From positions 61,816,566 to 61,880,565 of the forward strand of contig OX411547.1 of NCBI GenBank assembly GCA_948146395.1: a DNA stretch of 64,000 nt, in the 5' to 3' direction. A program made the translations under genes and the position numbers. Source of the stretch: Fragum whitleyi (Eukaryota; Mollusca; Bivalvia; Cardiida; Cardiidae). Numbering within the stretch: position 1 is the stretch's first letter; every line of letters begins with the position of its first letter. Positions 1 to 13,900 of this stretch are shown here, piece by piece. The notes below the pieces were generated by a model. That model was given only the letters and a program-made list of their open reading frames with translations. It was not told the origin of the DNA and did no database searches.

Positions 1-360
1 GATTGACCATCAAACATCTATATGGAATGGCAGAGCGGGGCTAATTTTGACCCTGAAATCTCTAATTGTCATCACCAAAATTTCACATGGGTAGTTTTCA
101 CTCAAACTTAGCAGAAATGTTCCTTTTGTGACCTTTTCATAAATTGATTGTGAAATTTAGATTGACCCCTAAAAAAGGGCATTGCAGGGCTTGGCTTTTT
201 TGACCCTGAAATCTCTAAATATCTTCTCCTCACAATCAAAAGACCTAGTTTTAACCAAACTTTGAAGAATTGTTCCTTTGGTGACCCTTTACAAAGGTTG
301 TTTGCCAAATTTTAATTGACCTACAAATATGGGCCTGGCAGGTTCAGGCTTCTGATGCTT
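1..360. repeat. Degenerate interspersed repeat with an 'aacttagcagaaatgttcct' type core
   Basis: This stretch carries the diagnostic phrase around 100-125 (caaacttagcagaaatgttcc) and again around 255-275 in diverged form. The same phrase occurs in the large AGCTCAC repeats at 30493-32112 and 35176-37007. It is a truncated, decayed member of that kind of repeat. No coding signal is seen. Confidence 0.45.
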
Positions 361-424
361 CTGTTTAATTTATGTGATTGATTTTATTCCAATCCACAAT
401 ACAATTAAATGATATTCCTTTTTT

Positions 425-580
425 ATGCCCCCGATAGGGAGGCATAATAAATTTGACTTGTCCGTCCGTCCGTCTGTCCATCCGTCTGTCCGTCCGTCCG
501 TCATTCCGTCCAAAAACTTTAACATTGGCCATAACTTCCTTATTACTATCAAAGCGGTGTCGGGGGCATTGTCATCTTAC
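425..580. repeat. ATGCCCCC...GGGGCAT palindrome-headed repeat with (GTCC)n tract
   Basis: A short inverted repeat (atgcccccgatagggaggcat) is followed by tandem gtcc/gtct units at about 459-505. Similar heads occur at 1388, 47254, 51312 and 60494, usually followed by gtctgtctgtccgtc. The short open frames here are by-products of the (GTCC)n tract. Confidence 0.6.
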
Positions 581-1821
581 AGTGACAGCTCTTGTTGTGT
601 GTTCCATCAGTCATGATTATTTGCTTAGATAAAACTGTCACTTAAACAAGAAATCAATCTGCAGTATGATATACCATTGCAATGAGAAAATTGTGAGATA
701 ATTCACCATTTAATATGTGTGTGCAAAGCAAAGACTCTGGCCAGTCTGTGCATCTACAAAGTCTAAATAGTCTTCACTATCCATTTTGTAGGTTGATGAG
801 GTCTTTATCCCTCTGTTATTGCATAATATGTATGTTTTCAGATAGTTATTGCATACTTTTATAGACAAAACCTGTGTGTTAACTGGAGAAACATTAATTA
901 AAAAGTAAATTCATGTGTCATTAACCCCTGGCTTTTTTTCCTTAATATCCTTGGTCTCAGCCTAAACACTTTATCAGTTTCTATTTTTTTTTCCGTAAAT
1001 TTACCAAAGAAAGACAGTATTAACAAAAATGATTGAATGCAGAACACAATTTCCAGCTTATTTGTGGATTTGGGGTTAGTTTTAAAGCGTTCCTATGAAC
1101 CTTTTTTCAATCTCATAGTCTTTCTATTTATTCAATAATAGCATTGATTTGCGTTTTGTGTGTGTTGACCCTTAAAAGGTTTTCAAGTCTCTGCAAATGA
1201 TAACACCATGGAAAACGGGAATTAACCCAATAAAGGTGTTTTTCATTTATTCTGACTACATTGTGCAGTTGTCTAAGCTGCTCATTGTGCCAAGTGCAAA
1301 TGCTCAAATTCAAACTTTTTCAATGTTTATTCATTATTTAGAAAATTTACCATCAATCAACTTTATGAAATAATTCTATATATTTTTATGCCCCAGCATC
1401 GATAGTATGGTGGAATACAGTTTTATCGATGACCTTCTGTTTTCCTGTCTGTCTGCTAAAACTTAACCTGCATTTAAACATGTTCCCAAATATCATCACA
1501 ATTGAAGTGACAAGGCTTATGTATTGGCTAAAGATTTCTCTCAACAGTCTGCATGTTTGAATATCAAGGTCATCGGACAAGATTAAGGTCAATTATCAAG
1601 GTCAAATTTATAAAAAATTATATGGGTGAATTTTGTTAAATTTGGCTTATGCCTTCTTAAGAAAATACAGGGAAAAAAATGTTACAGAAAAGTTAAATCA
1701 ATGTGTAACTTCAGATTAAAAATCTTTTGAATCTGAAGTTATAACAGGGATGTAACTTAATAAATAAAATCAAAGTATTTTGAGTAATTTTGTAAATTTA
1801 TAGAAAATATTTATTTTGTAG
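581..1821. other. Intron or upstream sequence without recognisable exon
   Basis: AT-rich sequence before the first visible exon. It contains a degenerate repeat at about 1388-1615 (atgccccagcatcgatag head, then diverged text) and, at about 1060-1250, sequence like that at 54785-55015 (gtctctgcaaatg...aacgggaattaaccc). No CTLD-like or other coding segment was found, so the preceding exon of the receptor gene probably lies upstream of the window. Confidence 0.5.
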
Positions 1822-1992
1822 CCTATATAAACAAGGAGTGTGGTGGGGGCTGGGAGAAAAGACCTAATTCTAGATATTGTTACAAGTTTGGAGTTGATGT
1901 ACAAACATGGACACAGGCCAAGGGCATCTGTACTTCAGCTGGGGGAAAACTGTTGAGCATTACAAGTGATGAGGAACAGCATTATATAGCTG
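1822..1992 (+). CDS. CTLD1, first exon (N-terminal half)
   Basis: Acceptor AG at 1820-1821 and donor GT at 1993-1994; phase 1 in, phase 1 out. The translation has the CTLD opening signature: CGGGW, a SRYCYKF strand, TWTQAKGIC and GGKLLSITSDEEQHYIAG. These match the first cysteine pair, the first strand, helix 1 and the start of helix 2 of the fold. It is the first exon of the gene visible here. The two leading bases need a phase-1 exon upstream of the window. Confidence 0.9.
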
Positions 1993-4900
1993 GTAAATAG
2001 GGTTTTAAATTGGGTTTTTACTTGGCTTCATCTTTTTCCTTTGTGTGAATAAGAGATAAATTAGTTTACAAGTGATATATTGTAATAAGTTTGATATGGA
2101 TGTACAAATATTGATGCAATATAAGGACATCTGCACTGAATCAGGGTAAAAATGTATTTCATAAAAAGTCATGAGAAACAACATTATTTAGCTGGAAAAT
2201 GGGCTTTTATTTGGTCTTTTTTATAATGCTAGTGTTGAAAACTAGAAAGAAATTAATCTATTGAAGATATCATCACTAATAATCACATATTTTTTCACAT
2301 CTACTCGTCTTCAATTACTGATAGTCATTACAGTTATGCTTGTCTCACACACATGTAAGAACGTCTTTTAAATTATGTCATCTATAATCAATGAATGCAT
2401 GTTATTTGCGTATGTTTTGTTATCAAAAATTTTTTCAAACACACACATTTATTGTTTATGATAGAAAAAGAATCTGTTACTGTTTTTTTTAAAGCAAGCT
2501 GATAATTACCTTGTCCTTGTCTCTATATTTTAGACTCAGACTTAGATCAGCTTGTTTTTAGAAAAGTAACAGGACAGATCCTGTAATATATAAAAGAAGA
2601 AAAGACATCTTGTTTTGATTTTTTGACCTTTACTGGACATTAATATATGCAGAAGCACTACAGTAGGATGCAACATATTTTTTTCAAAAGCTATCATAAA
2701 AAAGATCCAATAGAGTGCATTGCCTAAAAAGTGTAACTCTACATAGTTTTTTTTTGTTTTTTTAAGTTTGTTGTTTTTCATACTTAGATACTTACTTTGT
2801 TAAGAGTGCATCTTGTGACAATTTGTCAATTTTTTGTTTTATGTTGAAGACTGTATTTTATTATCAAATAAAGATTTTAATATCTGAAGTAGTTTTCTAT
2901 TCAAGATGCAAAATTGTATTTATAATCTGGTTTATAAAAAACAACAACACATAAGTGATGTGCCACTATTTGCTGGCTTAGAAATTTGTAGGACAAGGGG
3001 CCTGTCCTGCTATATTGATGACAAACCAATCTTTATTTTTGTATTTTTGTCAATCTTCAGGTCGTTTGAATGGTATGGATGAGCTACCCTTACAGATGTG
3101 GATTGGAGCTAATGATAGAGAGATTGAGGGTAAATGGACATGGACTGATGGATCACCCTTTATGTATTTCAACTGGAAACCAAGTGAGAATCTATGTGTT
3201 ATATTTTAGCAAATAATATTCATTAACATTCATTGATATTTAGAGAAAATTTGAAGCTATACTTTCTTTTGTGGCTCTGCCACTTGTGAAAGTATAGCTT
3301 TTTTTGTTCACTCACTGAAATATAATTTGATCTTGTACAAAAACAGACAATAATCCTCTATATTGTTAACATTACAGCGGAGCCAAATGATAATGAGGAC
3401 AAAGAAGATTGTGCATCAATTATAACAGCTAAAGCCATTTCCTACGGTGAAAATTTTGGTTTGTGGAATGATATAGGCTGTGACTCACAACAGGGGTATA
3501 TCTGTAAAAAGAAAGGTAGGTCATATTGAGGGGTCAGTGCAACACTATTGTAAGTGTTATATAACACAGTGTTGTGATTGTCCCTCTATATTAGCTTTGC
3601 TTAGAATTTCTTGTATGACTTTGAAAACACCTTCTTTCCTGATCAATTCTCTATTTAACAATGTTATAAATATTGTGAGGATAATATATGTGTTAGAACT
3701 GTTGATTTGTTTGTCTAAAAATAAAGTTATGAACAAAAAATTTGAATAATAGTTTTGTTTAAATTGTGTTGTTATCTTAGTGGAATAATATGTATAATAT
3801 AATCTAGGTCTTGACTCTATTCAAGATTGTATTGTTATTCTGCTTTCAGCATTAGATTTGAGTACAACCAAACAACCACAAACTACAACCAGATTTGGTG
3901 AGACCTCTTAAATATGTGACCCGTCATGCGAAAAGGGACCATCTGGGAATTCAATAAAATGCATTATTGAAAAAGAGACTTGATCCAGCAAAGGTCAACC
4001 AGAAGGAGCATTTCAAAAATTCTTTCACTGGAAGGTAGATTGATCATTCTAGATTCAGAAAATAAGCATGGTGCAAAAAGTTTAGACCCAAGTAAGTCTG
4101 CGCTGTCCTCGCAGTCTGGTTAGGATTGACACTCTATGCATTACCCAGATGGTCCCTTTTCTGTGACAGATCACATATACAACCTTTTTTTATCTTATAA
4201 CTATACAAGTATCCGTATGATAACAACCCGTATGATATTTTTTATGATATCACATAGTTATTTTTAGAACAATAATATCATACAGTTATTTTTAGAAACT
4301 AGCATTTAAGTTAGAAACATCGACTAAAACAAGACAAAAAGAGGTTATAAGATAAATATAATACGTACTAAGTGTGTTGTATGAAAAAATATCTAACTCG
4401 GTTGTGAGAATTGGTAATTGTCTCGGCAGAGCCTCGACAATGATCAATTCTCCCAACCTCGTTAGATATTTTTTTCCATACAAAGCACTAAGTATGTATT
4501 ATATATATCTCTTGTCATGTTGAATCAGAGTTGCGCTTGTAAGAGCGAGATTCTAAAGATTCCTCTTCAGATTTTTAAGATAAAGCATTGGGAAGAGCAA
4601 GACTTTGAAGCAGCTCAATAAGAATCTTAAGAAAACGCAAATGGTTTGCCATTGGCTTTAAATGAGTAGTCGTGACGATGTTGAATGCTTTCACTAAAAT
4701 CCTTCAAAATCGTTCATTATGACATCTTAAAAATGTTATTAGGCAAGACTTTTCATCTTGCTTCAACAAATGCACCTTAGAAATAATCCTGCTCTGGGAG
4801 GAGGTGTAGTGCAGGCTTATCTTAGTATATACCACCTATTATCACTTTGTAAAGGAGAACAAATAAAATAAAAAAAAACCCTTTAATTTTCATAATATAT

Positions 4901-7900
4901 ACTGACTAATGTATCAAGTGCTTTTATAAATAAATGCAATTTTGCTTAGGATTTTATTCAGGATGACAAGAATTATATAATTACTATAAAAAAAAAATTG
5001 ATTTGCCTGTAGGTCTGTGCTTGAAGCAATCTGTTTTTCTCATCTTGCTATTTGAACTCTCTCTCGGAAAAGGGGCACCTCTTGCAACATTTTGAGCTTC
5101 TCATGACTGATTTAGATGAATTATACTTGTCTTATAATGTTGTCAGTGGACAAGCAAGATTAATTTCATAACTATTACTCACATAACTACCTTTATCTTT
5201 GTCTTACACATATGTAATATCACATTCTAAATAATGTCTAATGGCATCATCTAACACGTACACGCTATCTCAGTATTTCTGTCATTGGAGCATTCAAAAA
5301 TATGGTTTAAAGTACAAGAATATTGTTTATTTGAAAAAAAAGATTCTCTTCCTCAATTTTTTATGAGACAAACTGGTCTTATTCTTGTCTAGAATAGAAA
5401 GTTATAAGCTCACCAAGGTTTACGTGTTTCACCAAGGTTTCCGAACTTTGTTAAGATCAGCTTGTCAAAATAATTTTTATGACAGATCCTCTTCATCTTA
5501 AATAACAATTAGTAATTAAAATTTGTCACCCCACCGACAACATGACACCATCATTTTACAAATTTTGGTTTTCTCTGATTTGAAAGATTACCAGTTTGTA
5601 CAGGGATGAGTGTCTTTTTCACTGCGTTAATTGGAGTATAACTTTCAATTGCCTTAACACATGGTAAAAACGCCTGTTGTTTAAACCATGTGCTAAGGCA
5701 ATTGCATTTTACACTCCAATAAACACAGTGAAAAAAAACCTCCACCCTTGAAAATGCAATGCTCTAGATCTAAGAAACTATTAAAACACTCAGCCAACAT
5801 TAAAGCTGCAAGTCTGCTTTCTGCATGTAGCATAGCCTTTAGATTTCACAATCTAGTTTTAGATCATTTAAATTGGAATTGCATTTTGTTATCCTTATAT
5901 TGTACTACTCTATTGTTGTATGTACTTTTTTACCGAAATAAATCTATCTATCTATCTAAAAATCTATCTATCTATATATTTTTTATATCGCTATTGAAGT
6001 TGAATGGCATAAAGTTAAACAAATAATACACAAATAAACGAAAATTTTGAAATTTGTTGAGGTATTAATGACCAAAAACTTATTTCTGCCAAATTAGTCT
6101 GTACTTTTAATCGAAAACGGCGTAGTCAGTCCTAGTTGAGGCGGTTGCTTGATGGTCTTTGTTGACTTGCTGTTTGTAGAGGTTGGTTCAGAATCAGAAC
6201 TGCATGCTTGTTATTGTAAATTCTTTAGAAAATATCTTAGTATCTAATAGATTTAATAGCAATGTTGTGGTGAGGATCTGGAACGAGGGTTATTAGAGTT
6301 CATTCAACAGAGGACTTGCAGATCGAAGGTGGGGGTTTCCCGAAAGACCTATTACATTTCATACAGAAATAAAGTGCAATGGATTTCGCCACATGATGCC
6401 ATTTAAACCAAACAGAATTCTTTATTTTATTGGATTGCAATTATGATGAATACAGCAGGAAATGTGTCATAATGTGTCCTTTTTGCATAATAAAAAGTTC
6501 TATGACTTCTATGAAAATACCCTATTACAATAAAAGATAAACAGCTTTAGTTTTGACCATTAAATTGATCAATTGATTTTATGATTGAAAGCCATGATTT
6601 ATCAATTTGCCGTTTGACTTTACCTTACAGTAAATGCTACATATGGTTGCCCTGGTAAAGGCTGGCTTGAATATGGAGACGACTCGTGTTATTTGTTTGT
6701 ACAAGAAGCGACCACATGGAAAGTGGCGTCCACAGAGTGTCGTCTGCAGGGGGGAGATCTGGCCAGTATTTCTAATGAGTTGGAGCAAGAATTTATATTT
6801 AGTCAACTGCCACAAGGTTTGTCTGTTACATCAAATCATTTGGCTAGGCTTTATTTGAAGTAAACCTTAGGAATTTCTAAAGTCTGAACATTATTTTCAG
6901 TGTTGTTGTTGATGTTTGGAAAGTTTAAAATCTTTTGACATCTCTAGTAAATGCATAGAGGATAATCTTTTGTTTCAATGTATGATCCATTTATATCCAT
7001 TGAGTTAACAACAAAAGCTATATTTCATGAGTGAAAATATAGCTTTTGTAGTTCACGAAATGAGATATTAATTGATCTTACACTAAAATATGCGATTATT
7101 CTATTTCTTTATTGCAAAATTTCGTACAGCGCATCATTTTGCGCATGATTGCTATGCAATTTTCATTGTGATGTCGCTTATTTGGTCCAGCACAGATGAC
7201 TTCAGATAGGATGAAATGCAGAAAAGCAGGGTAGAAGTTTTTGATAATTTCACTACTTTTGCAGTGAGATTTTCAAGGGATAATCTACCGTTTTTTTTTT
7301 CATTAAATAATTTGTTATTATCATGGCATTCAGCTGAGATTTGTAATACATTCATCATGTCTGTCTATCTGTTAATCCAGTTTTTTTTTAAAACATATCT
7401 CCTTCAATTATTGAAAGATTTGCATGAAACTTTCACAGAATGCTGTTGCTGTAATCGATGGCTCAGTGTGAACCAATTGTAACTACCTATATGTGAATAG
7501 GCAGTTACAAATGTATTGCAATGAATCATCAATTTGTTGATATTATGCTGCATCACTGAAAAAAGGGGCCTTTATGTAGAACATTTGTGACCTGTCAGGC
7601 TAAAAGGGACCATCTTGGAACACTCTGAAATAAATATTTGCAAAAGACATTTGGTCCAACATAGGTCCTGGGTCCAGTAAAGGTCAACCAGAGGTTACAA
7701 ATCAAAAATTCTTTCACAGGAAGGTAGATTGATCATTCTATATTCAGATAATAAGCAAAGAGCCAAAAGTTTTAACCCTATTCAGTCTGCGCAATCCGTG
7801 CAGTCTGACTTGGGCGACACTTTCCGCACAACCCAGATGGTCCCTTTCGCGTGATGGGATACATTTAAATTTTAAGAATGTTTGACAAAATATTGATTGA

Positions 7901-10900
7901 CATTATGCCTTTCTTAATTTTTGGGTTACAGATATATACTGTTTCAACATATGGAATAACAACACAGAATGTAGTGTATGGGCACAGAGAGGGGAGTGTA
8001 CTCGGAATCCGATATGGATGGCTACTCAGTGTCATGAGGCCTGTAAATTGTGTAAACACCATTGTAGGGATAAGTAAGCAATATCATTAACCCTTGTTGA
8101 TCCAAGAAGATTCCTTCTTATGCAGGAGCTGTAGACAAAGATCAGCCAGCACATAAATAATCTTATTATACTTTAAAGAAATTTCTAGAATTTTCATTGG
8201 CTAAGGCTGACCTGATAAACATTGATATCTATGGCCAATCCTGTATAACTTCTATAAAATTCTTAAAGTGCCTCGTTGGGAACAAAGAAAAAAAATTGAG
8301 CCGGTAATGGCAGCCATGATTCTCTCACTTCACTGCAAACATGACCTGAGTATTTACATTATGCTACGGTTAAAAGCCTGTCAGTTAATAACATACAAGT
8401 AAGAAATGATATATGTTATAATAAATACCTTTCAAACTTCACCAAATTTTCCATTTGAAATGCTAACTTTCTAGTATGTTTAGTCCAGAACCGCTTTCAT
8501 GTCATAACCTCCCAGGATGAGGTAGTGTGACGTCACTACTACCTGTGATGTTACTACATATTTACTTTTCATTTTAGACGCATTAGGGTATGTTGGTATT
8601 TTTCAAAGAATTCGGTGTTAATCAAGGCCTTAAATAGGCAAAAGACTTTGCAGTCTGATAAAGGGCTAGGTTCACGAACTATACATATTGGCCCTGTAAA
8701 ATCACATTTTTTGATTAACAATTTGCCAGCTCTTAATCAACTTTTTTTATTTATATATTTGACCATCTCTGAAATTACGTATAGAAAAATATTCAAATAT
8801 ATACCAATTTCTCAAAAAACAGCAATCAAGTTTCCCCTTTTTAGCGAAAATGTCATTTTTATGGGCAATTTCGTTGTTAAAGATGCCCAAAAAATATGAA
8901 GCCCTTTTTTCGACATCATCATATTTTGCAAACAACTTCTAAATCAAGTTATATTTCTCATAAGACTATTATGGAGGTGTCGAAAATGGGGCTTCATTGT
9001 GAAATAAAACCAAATGTCTGCTGAAACTAGCGTGCAAGAAGTAAACATGCGTAACTCCCTATACCTGAATATGCGTTTTAATTATTACTGACTAGTATTA
9101 TTGATTTATCGAGGGAATTTAAACCTCAATGAGACATTGAGAAATACTGCATTCATAAATATTTTCTATTTATTAATACAATTATTTAATCATTTCCAAA
9201 AGAATTATTTGTTTTGTAAATAAGAATCGAATGTGTCTTTCCACATGAAAGGGACGTCACTCGTGTATTTCCATAAATACGAAACAAACAAAGAAATGTC
9301 TGTCAGTTAAGATTTTTTTTTTTTTTAAATAAAACCAACAAAATAATTAAATAGGAACTGAAATTATAATTATTGAAGAAAAATAATAAGGAGTTTTGTT
9401 GATAATGAACGAACGCGCCTTTCTACACGAAAGGGACGTCACTCGTGATTTTTCCAAGAATCCGAACCGAACAAAGAAAATAAACAAAAGGGTTTTGTGT
9501 TTATATTTTACGTCGATCAGAAACAAGATTTTATTGTCAGAATAAAGAATATACAATTTAAAGAAGAATAATTATTTTTTTTTTTTTTTCAGTTATTTTC
9601 TCTAAGAGTCATCATTATTTATTTATTAACTTATTTGTACCATCTCATACTAGTCGGAGGCATAGCGCAGTTGGTAGAGTCGCAGTCTTCGAACTCAGAA
9701 ACTGATGGTTCGAATCCCACTCGGACCGATGTTTTTTTTTCTTCACCTAAAATTTATTTTTTCCTTTTATTTGCAATTCTCTCTTTTTTTTTTGAAAATC
9801 TACGCGTTCTTTTAGAGGTAATGAGAAATGAGCTGATTAATAAATTCCCTACGGACTTATCAGCTAATGCAACCTGTGTGACTGCCTGCAAACGCTACAT
9901 AACGCTTATTTATTGATGCTTTTTTTTTAGACCGCCTAACACAGATTTCGGCGACGAAAACTTAAATCATTTGATTCATAAAAGAGTTAAGTAAACAATT
10001 CTCCAGTTTCAGAGTATTGTGTTATTCTTCATTTTCACATTTTGAAAAAAAAAAACACATATGGCTCTTCTGACTTAAAAAAGATCGTAACTACAACTAA
10101 CTCAATCGGTCGCGCCTTTTAATTATTACCGATTGAGTACTGGTATATCTTAATTGCGAACTGACAATTGAAAAGATAAATTAAGTCGTAAGAAGAAATT
10201 ATGCGCAACTGTATTTGCTTACCTGAAGCGAAAATAAAAAGAACAATCCCGTTTTCCTAAATATTTTAATCCAAAGTGTAGCCACAAAAGACGACTGTAG
10301 TATGATTTTATCCTAATAATTGAAAGGGTTTGACATCTCCTGGGACAAGTGAAGCGCGTGCAAGCTCCGAAAACGCTGCCAAAAATAGACGTCGGCGTCT
10401 TTGATCACCTGTTCAACCCCCGCGTTGAATAAACTGTTCCACGTCCTTTACCTCATTGCGGGACTAAAATGCTAAAATTAAAATGTTGTACCGCGGCTTG
10501 CCTTTTTGGTCAATTGAAAATTTGATTCATTTTTGGATAATTGAAACAAAAAATCATGAAAATATCGGTAGGTTCTTCTATTTAATTGTTTCTGAAAATG
10601 ATCGCATTATTTGATTAGAATGTAATAATCATTTTGGACTAACGTAAATATTTCCGGCATTCGTTTTTCGTCAGTAGAAAGTCATTCAATGCATATTCCG
10701 ATCTTCAGTTAACCTTGTAAACGAATCCAAATTGATCAATCGCCGTAATTAAGGTATTTGTCGCAGGATTTTATACTTTTTGTTGTAAAGATATGGGAAT
10801 CTACATCAAAGAAGGTGAAGCATTTTATCCCGAATCGGGGGATCGGCGATTATAGGCGTTACCAACTTTTTTCAGAAAATTGGCCCGAAAAAAATGGCCG

Positions 10901-13900
10901 GTTTTGAGCAGTGTTTTGGGGGATGGGCGATTAAAAGAAAATCGGCGGTTATTAAAATAAATACGGTATTTTGTGCGTCATTGCATGCACCTTTATAAAC
11001 CAAACATATGAGGTTGCGTAGTTTAAAAGATAAGATATATAAAAAAAATTTGAATGAATGGAAATTCGGGAGCGGGACTGCCTTTCAACAGCTCGGGACA
11101 ACTTTTTAAATGTATTCACGCGCGATCTGGATTACATGACATGTACATTCCTTTGTTAGCTTTTTGGCGGGTAGCACGATATTTCGCAGTCAACAGTCAA
11201 AATGTTTACGAATTCTCCGACTCTCATTCATTACTACGCCAATTAGATTTATTGAAAAAAGAAATATGCGCCTTTTGGCAGATACATTTCTATGATTGAG
11301 TGATTGAATAGTTAATGTAAATTCTCGCGTTGATTTATAATTGTTCCCACTTCCGAGAGTGTTTCACCCTCAGGGTTGCTTTCTTTGCACGACGACGGCA
11401 TGAAAATGGGCATCACGATTATCTGAAACAGGGAAGACGGGATAGACGACTTACGTTATCAACATTATCATATCGAGATCAGAAATGGTCAAAGTGCCCG
11501 GAAAATCCGTGTTTGGCCGGTTAAATATTTATATCCGTAGCTCGGATATTTGAAAAAAATACAGGGTTGCAGGGAAAACTGTAGGGTCAGTCGGTCGACC
11601 GTAAACACACCCCGTTTAGCGTCTTATCAGTGCTTGCCCTTTTTACGATTTTTTTCTCAATATTAATGGATAGCATAATTTTTCAGGGCTGCAAGATTTG
11701 ATTTTACACATATGGAAGATTATAATCCTTACAACTACATACCATACGTAATGGCATTTTCACATGTTCTCTAAAGAGCAGATTTAAAAACACAGAATTC
11801 AGGAGCCATGAGTGAAAATTAAGCTTTTGTTGTTCACTCTATGAAATATCAATCAATCTTACTCTTAAAAGATCGAGTTTACCATTTCTTAAATGCAAAA
11901 AATGAGACTGAATGTGAAAATTTCATGCCTTTTTTCTTAAAGTACGTATTTTGCACATGATTGCTATACAACGTTCATGGTGACGTCTTTTATTTGACTC
12001 CGCTAAGATGACGTCACAAGGGGTAAAAAGAACGTAAGCGGGGTATAAGTATTTGATAATTACACTGGTTAAGCAAAGAGTTTATCAAATGATGATTTAT
12101 CGTAATTTTTCAAAGTTCCACTGAAAAGCATTAAAGAAACAACAGTAACTCGATACTGGCGCACATCACGACGTGACGTCGTTACTCGTTACATTACTTA
12201 TGGTCCAGACCATAAAGAAAATTCGCAACATTTAAGTCAAAATCCAATCCACGGACCCCTTTCTTCGCCCCATTTTTGAATAAGAAATATTTTATTCTGC
12301 ATAATGAGGAAAAAAATAATGAATTTTATTGTGAATGATGTCATTGAAGAGATCCTTATATGATCAACAGTTTGCAACTTTTACAACCCAAAAACGTGAA
12401 ATTCCGTAACCATGGCAACAGTATTCCGTCCATGATCACACTAAACTCCTTGGATCTAACATGTTTACGTTCACGGATATTAAGATCACATTTGATTTTT
12501 GTACTTAAATAATTTTATTCAGGTTTTAAAGCATTAAATGGGAAAAATCTCAATTTTAGAGATGCATTTAGTAGTTGCCATGGCAACAACAATAATCCAT
12601 TTTCACAGTTTTTAATATCAGATTTAAACTTTTAAACTTTAGACGTCTCATTGCAGCTACTTTCGAATAATTATTTTACAGGGCCACTTTTGGCCATTCG
12701 TGAACCTTGTCCTTTGTAATACAGTTCCTTGCCTGGGTATATGACGATTTATCTCCAGCAGTAAAAAATGATGTCAACCCTTGCCTGCCGCTCGAGTGAC
12801 ATCATTTTTTCCAGCCGGGAATAAATTGTCATATACCCTGCATAACTAATATTGTGCAGGCTAACCTTAGTCTCTTCCATCTTGTTTTCCTTTTAATACC
12901 TCTTCCCAATATTTTGGGGTGGTATACAGGAGTCAGCTTGTCTGTAGGTCCTTATGTAGCTATTTAGCCTGTATATATACAGGTAGTTAAAAATGTTTCA
13001 TGTGGAGCCATCGATTCAGTGTTGCATCCAGTCCGCGCGATTAGGGGAATCCCCCCTTTTTTCATTCTCTTACGAACTTTACTAATTTGATGGGGGAGTA
13101 ATCACGCAACAATGCCCTACTCCTGTGCAATCGAGAAATTGAAGGGGGAGTGTTGAAAACCCAACAAAGCATATAATGAATAAGTCAAGTCTATGGGCGG
13201 ATGTAAATGGTATTTTTCCAATAAATTAGGTTATTTATAGCAGGTCCCCTACTCAAAATTGATGGTTAAGGGGGGATGATTAAGCAGGTAACCTGACAAA
13301 GAGCATATAAGGCCAGTTCTTTCCGTTTCCAGTTTCTTGATAACACGTTAGACTTTAGATGATCAATTATTTAAAACAATATATCATGCCGCCCAAAACG
13401 CATAACAGACTTTTTCAAGATTCCCAATATCGGCGTTGGAGGGATGGACGATTCCCAGGACAATTCCAATCAATTGACTGCAATTATATCACAAGAAGAC
13501 GGTGAAAATCAAAATAACATTGAGACAAAATCTAGAAATTGTTTGGATCTAAGAACAGTAAATCAGTTTATGCTTATTCAAATTGAGGGAACACCCTCTC
13601 CATTGTTTGACTGAAAAGATGCTTGTTTCAATATTCATAAATAGATAAGTTTTGTTTTTGTCTGAAATTTTTGCCCCCCCCCCTTTAGATTTTGTCACTC
13701 CCCCCATTTCAGTAATGTGATGGAGGAGCTCCCTCTCTTGGAAGAAATCCTGGATGCAACACTGTAGATTTACAAGCTCATTTTTCTGCAAATGGTAAAT
13801 TATTGTTTCAGGTATGAAAATAGTGAAAAATGTTTGTTGTGGGCCAGTCAAGGAGAATGTGACTTAAACCCAATATGGATGAGGGAAAATTGTGCTGCCT

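Larger units (their letters stand above)
8659..12714. mobile_element. About 4.06-kb region bounded by imperfect 45-bp terminal inverted repeats
   Basis: The left end reads 'aaagggctaggttcacgaac' with 'ggccctgtaaaat' just inside. The reverse complement of the right end (12670-12714) reads 'aaaggacaaggttcacgaat' with 'ggccctgtaaaat' inside. I see no transposase. The interior holds a tRNA-like sequence (9653), a partial copy of the 32354 element (about 9930-10975), a hairpin MITE (11810-12080), and two direct copies of a 'cgaacgcgcctttctacacg' / 'aagggacgtcactcgtg' segment near 9225-9320 and 9405-9500. It may be one large element with later insertions or a chance pairing of two solo ends. Confidence 0.5.

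Noticed and set aside
425..616. Overlapping short ORFs on both strands with SVRPSV / TDGRTDG repeats
   Set aside because: They are translations of a (GTCC)n tract in a repeat.
2533..2590. Possible exon after 'tatattttag' reading DSDLDQLVFRKVTGQIL in the right phase
   Set aside because: It ends in a stop codon within 20 residues and lacks a donor. CTLD1 is already complete with exon 3061. At most a remnant like the 2072 pseudo-exon.
11054..11524. Two short + strand ORFs of 81 and 64 codons in the intron between the ShK exons
   Set aside because: No recognisable domain, no splice logic with the receptor gene, and located inside probable mobile DNA.
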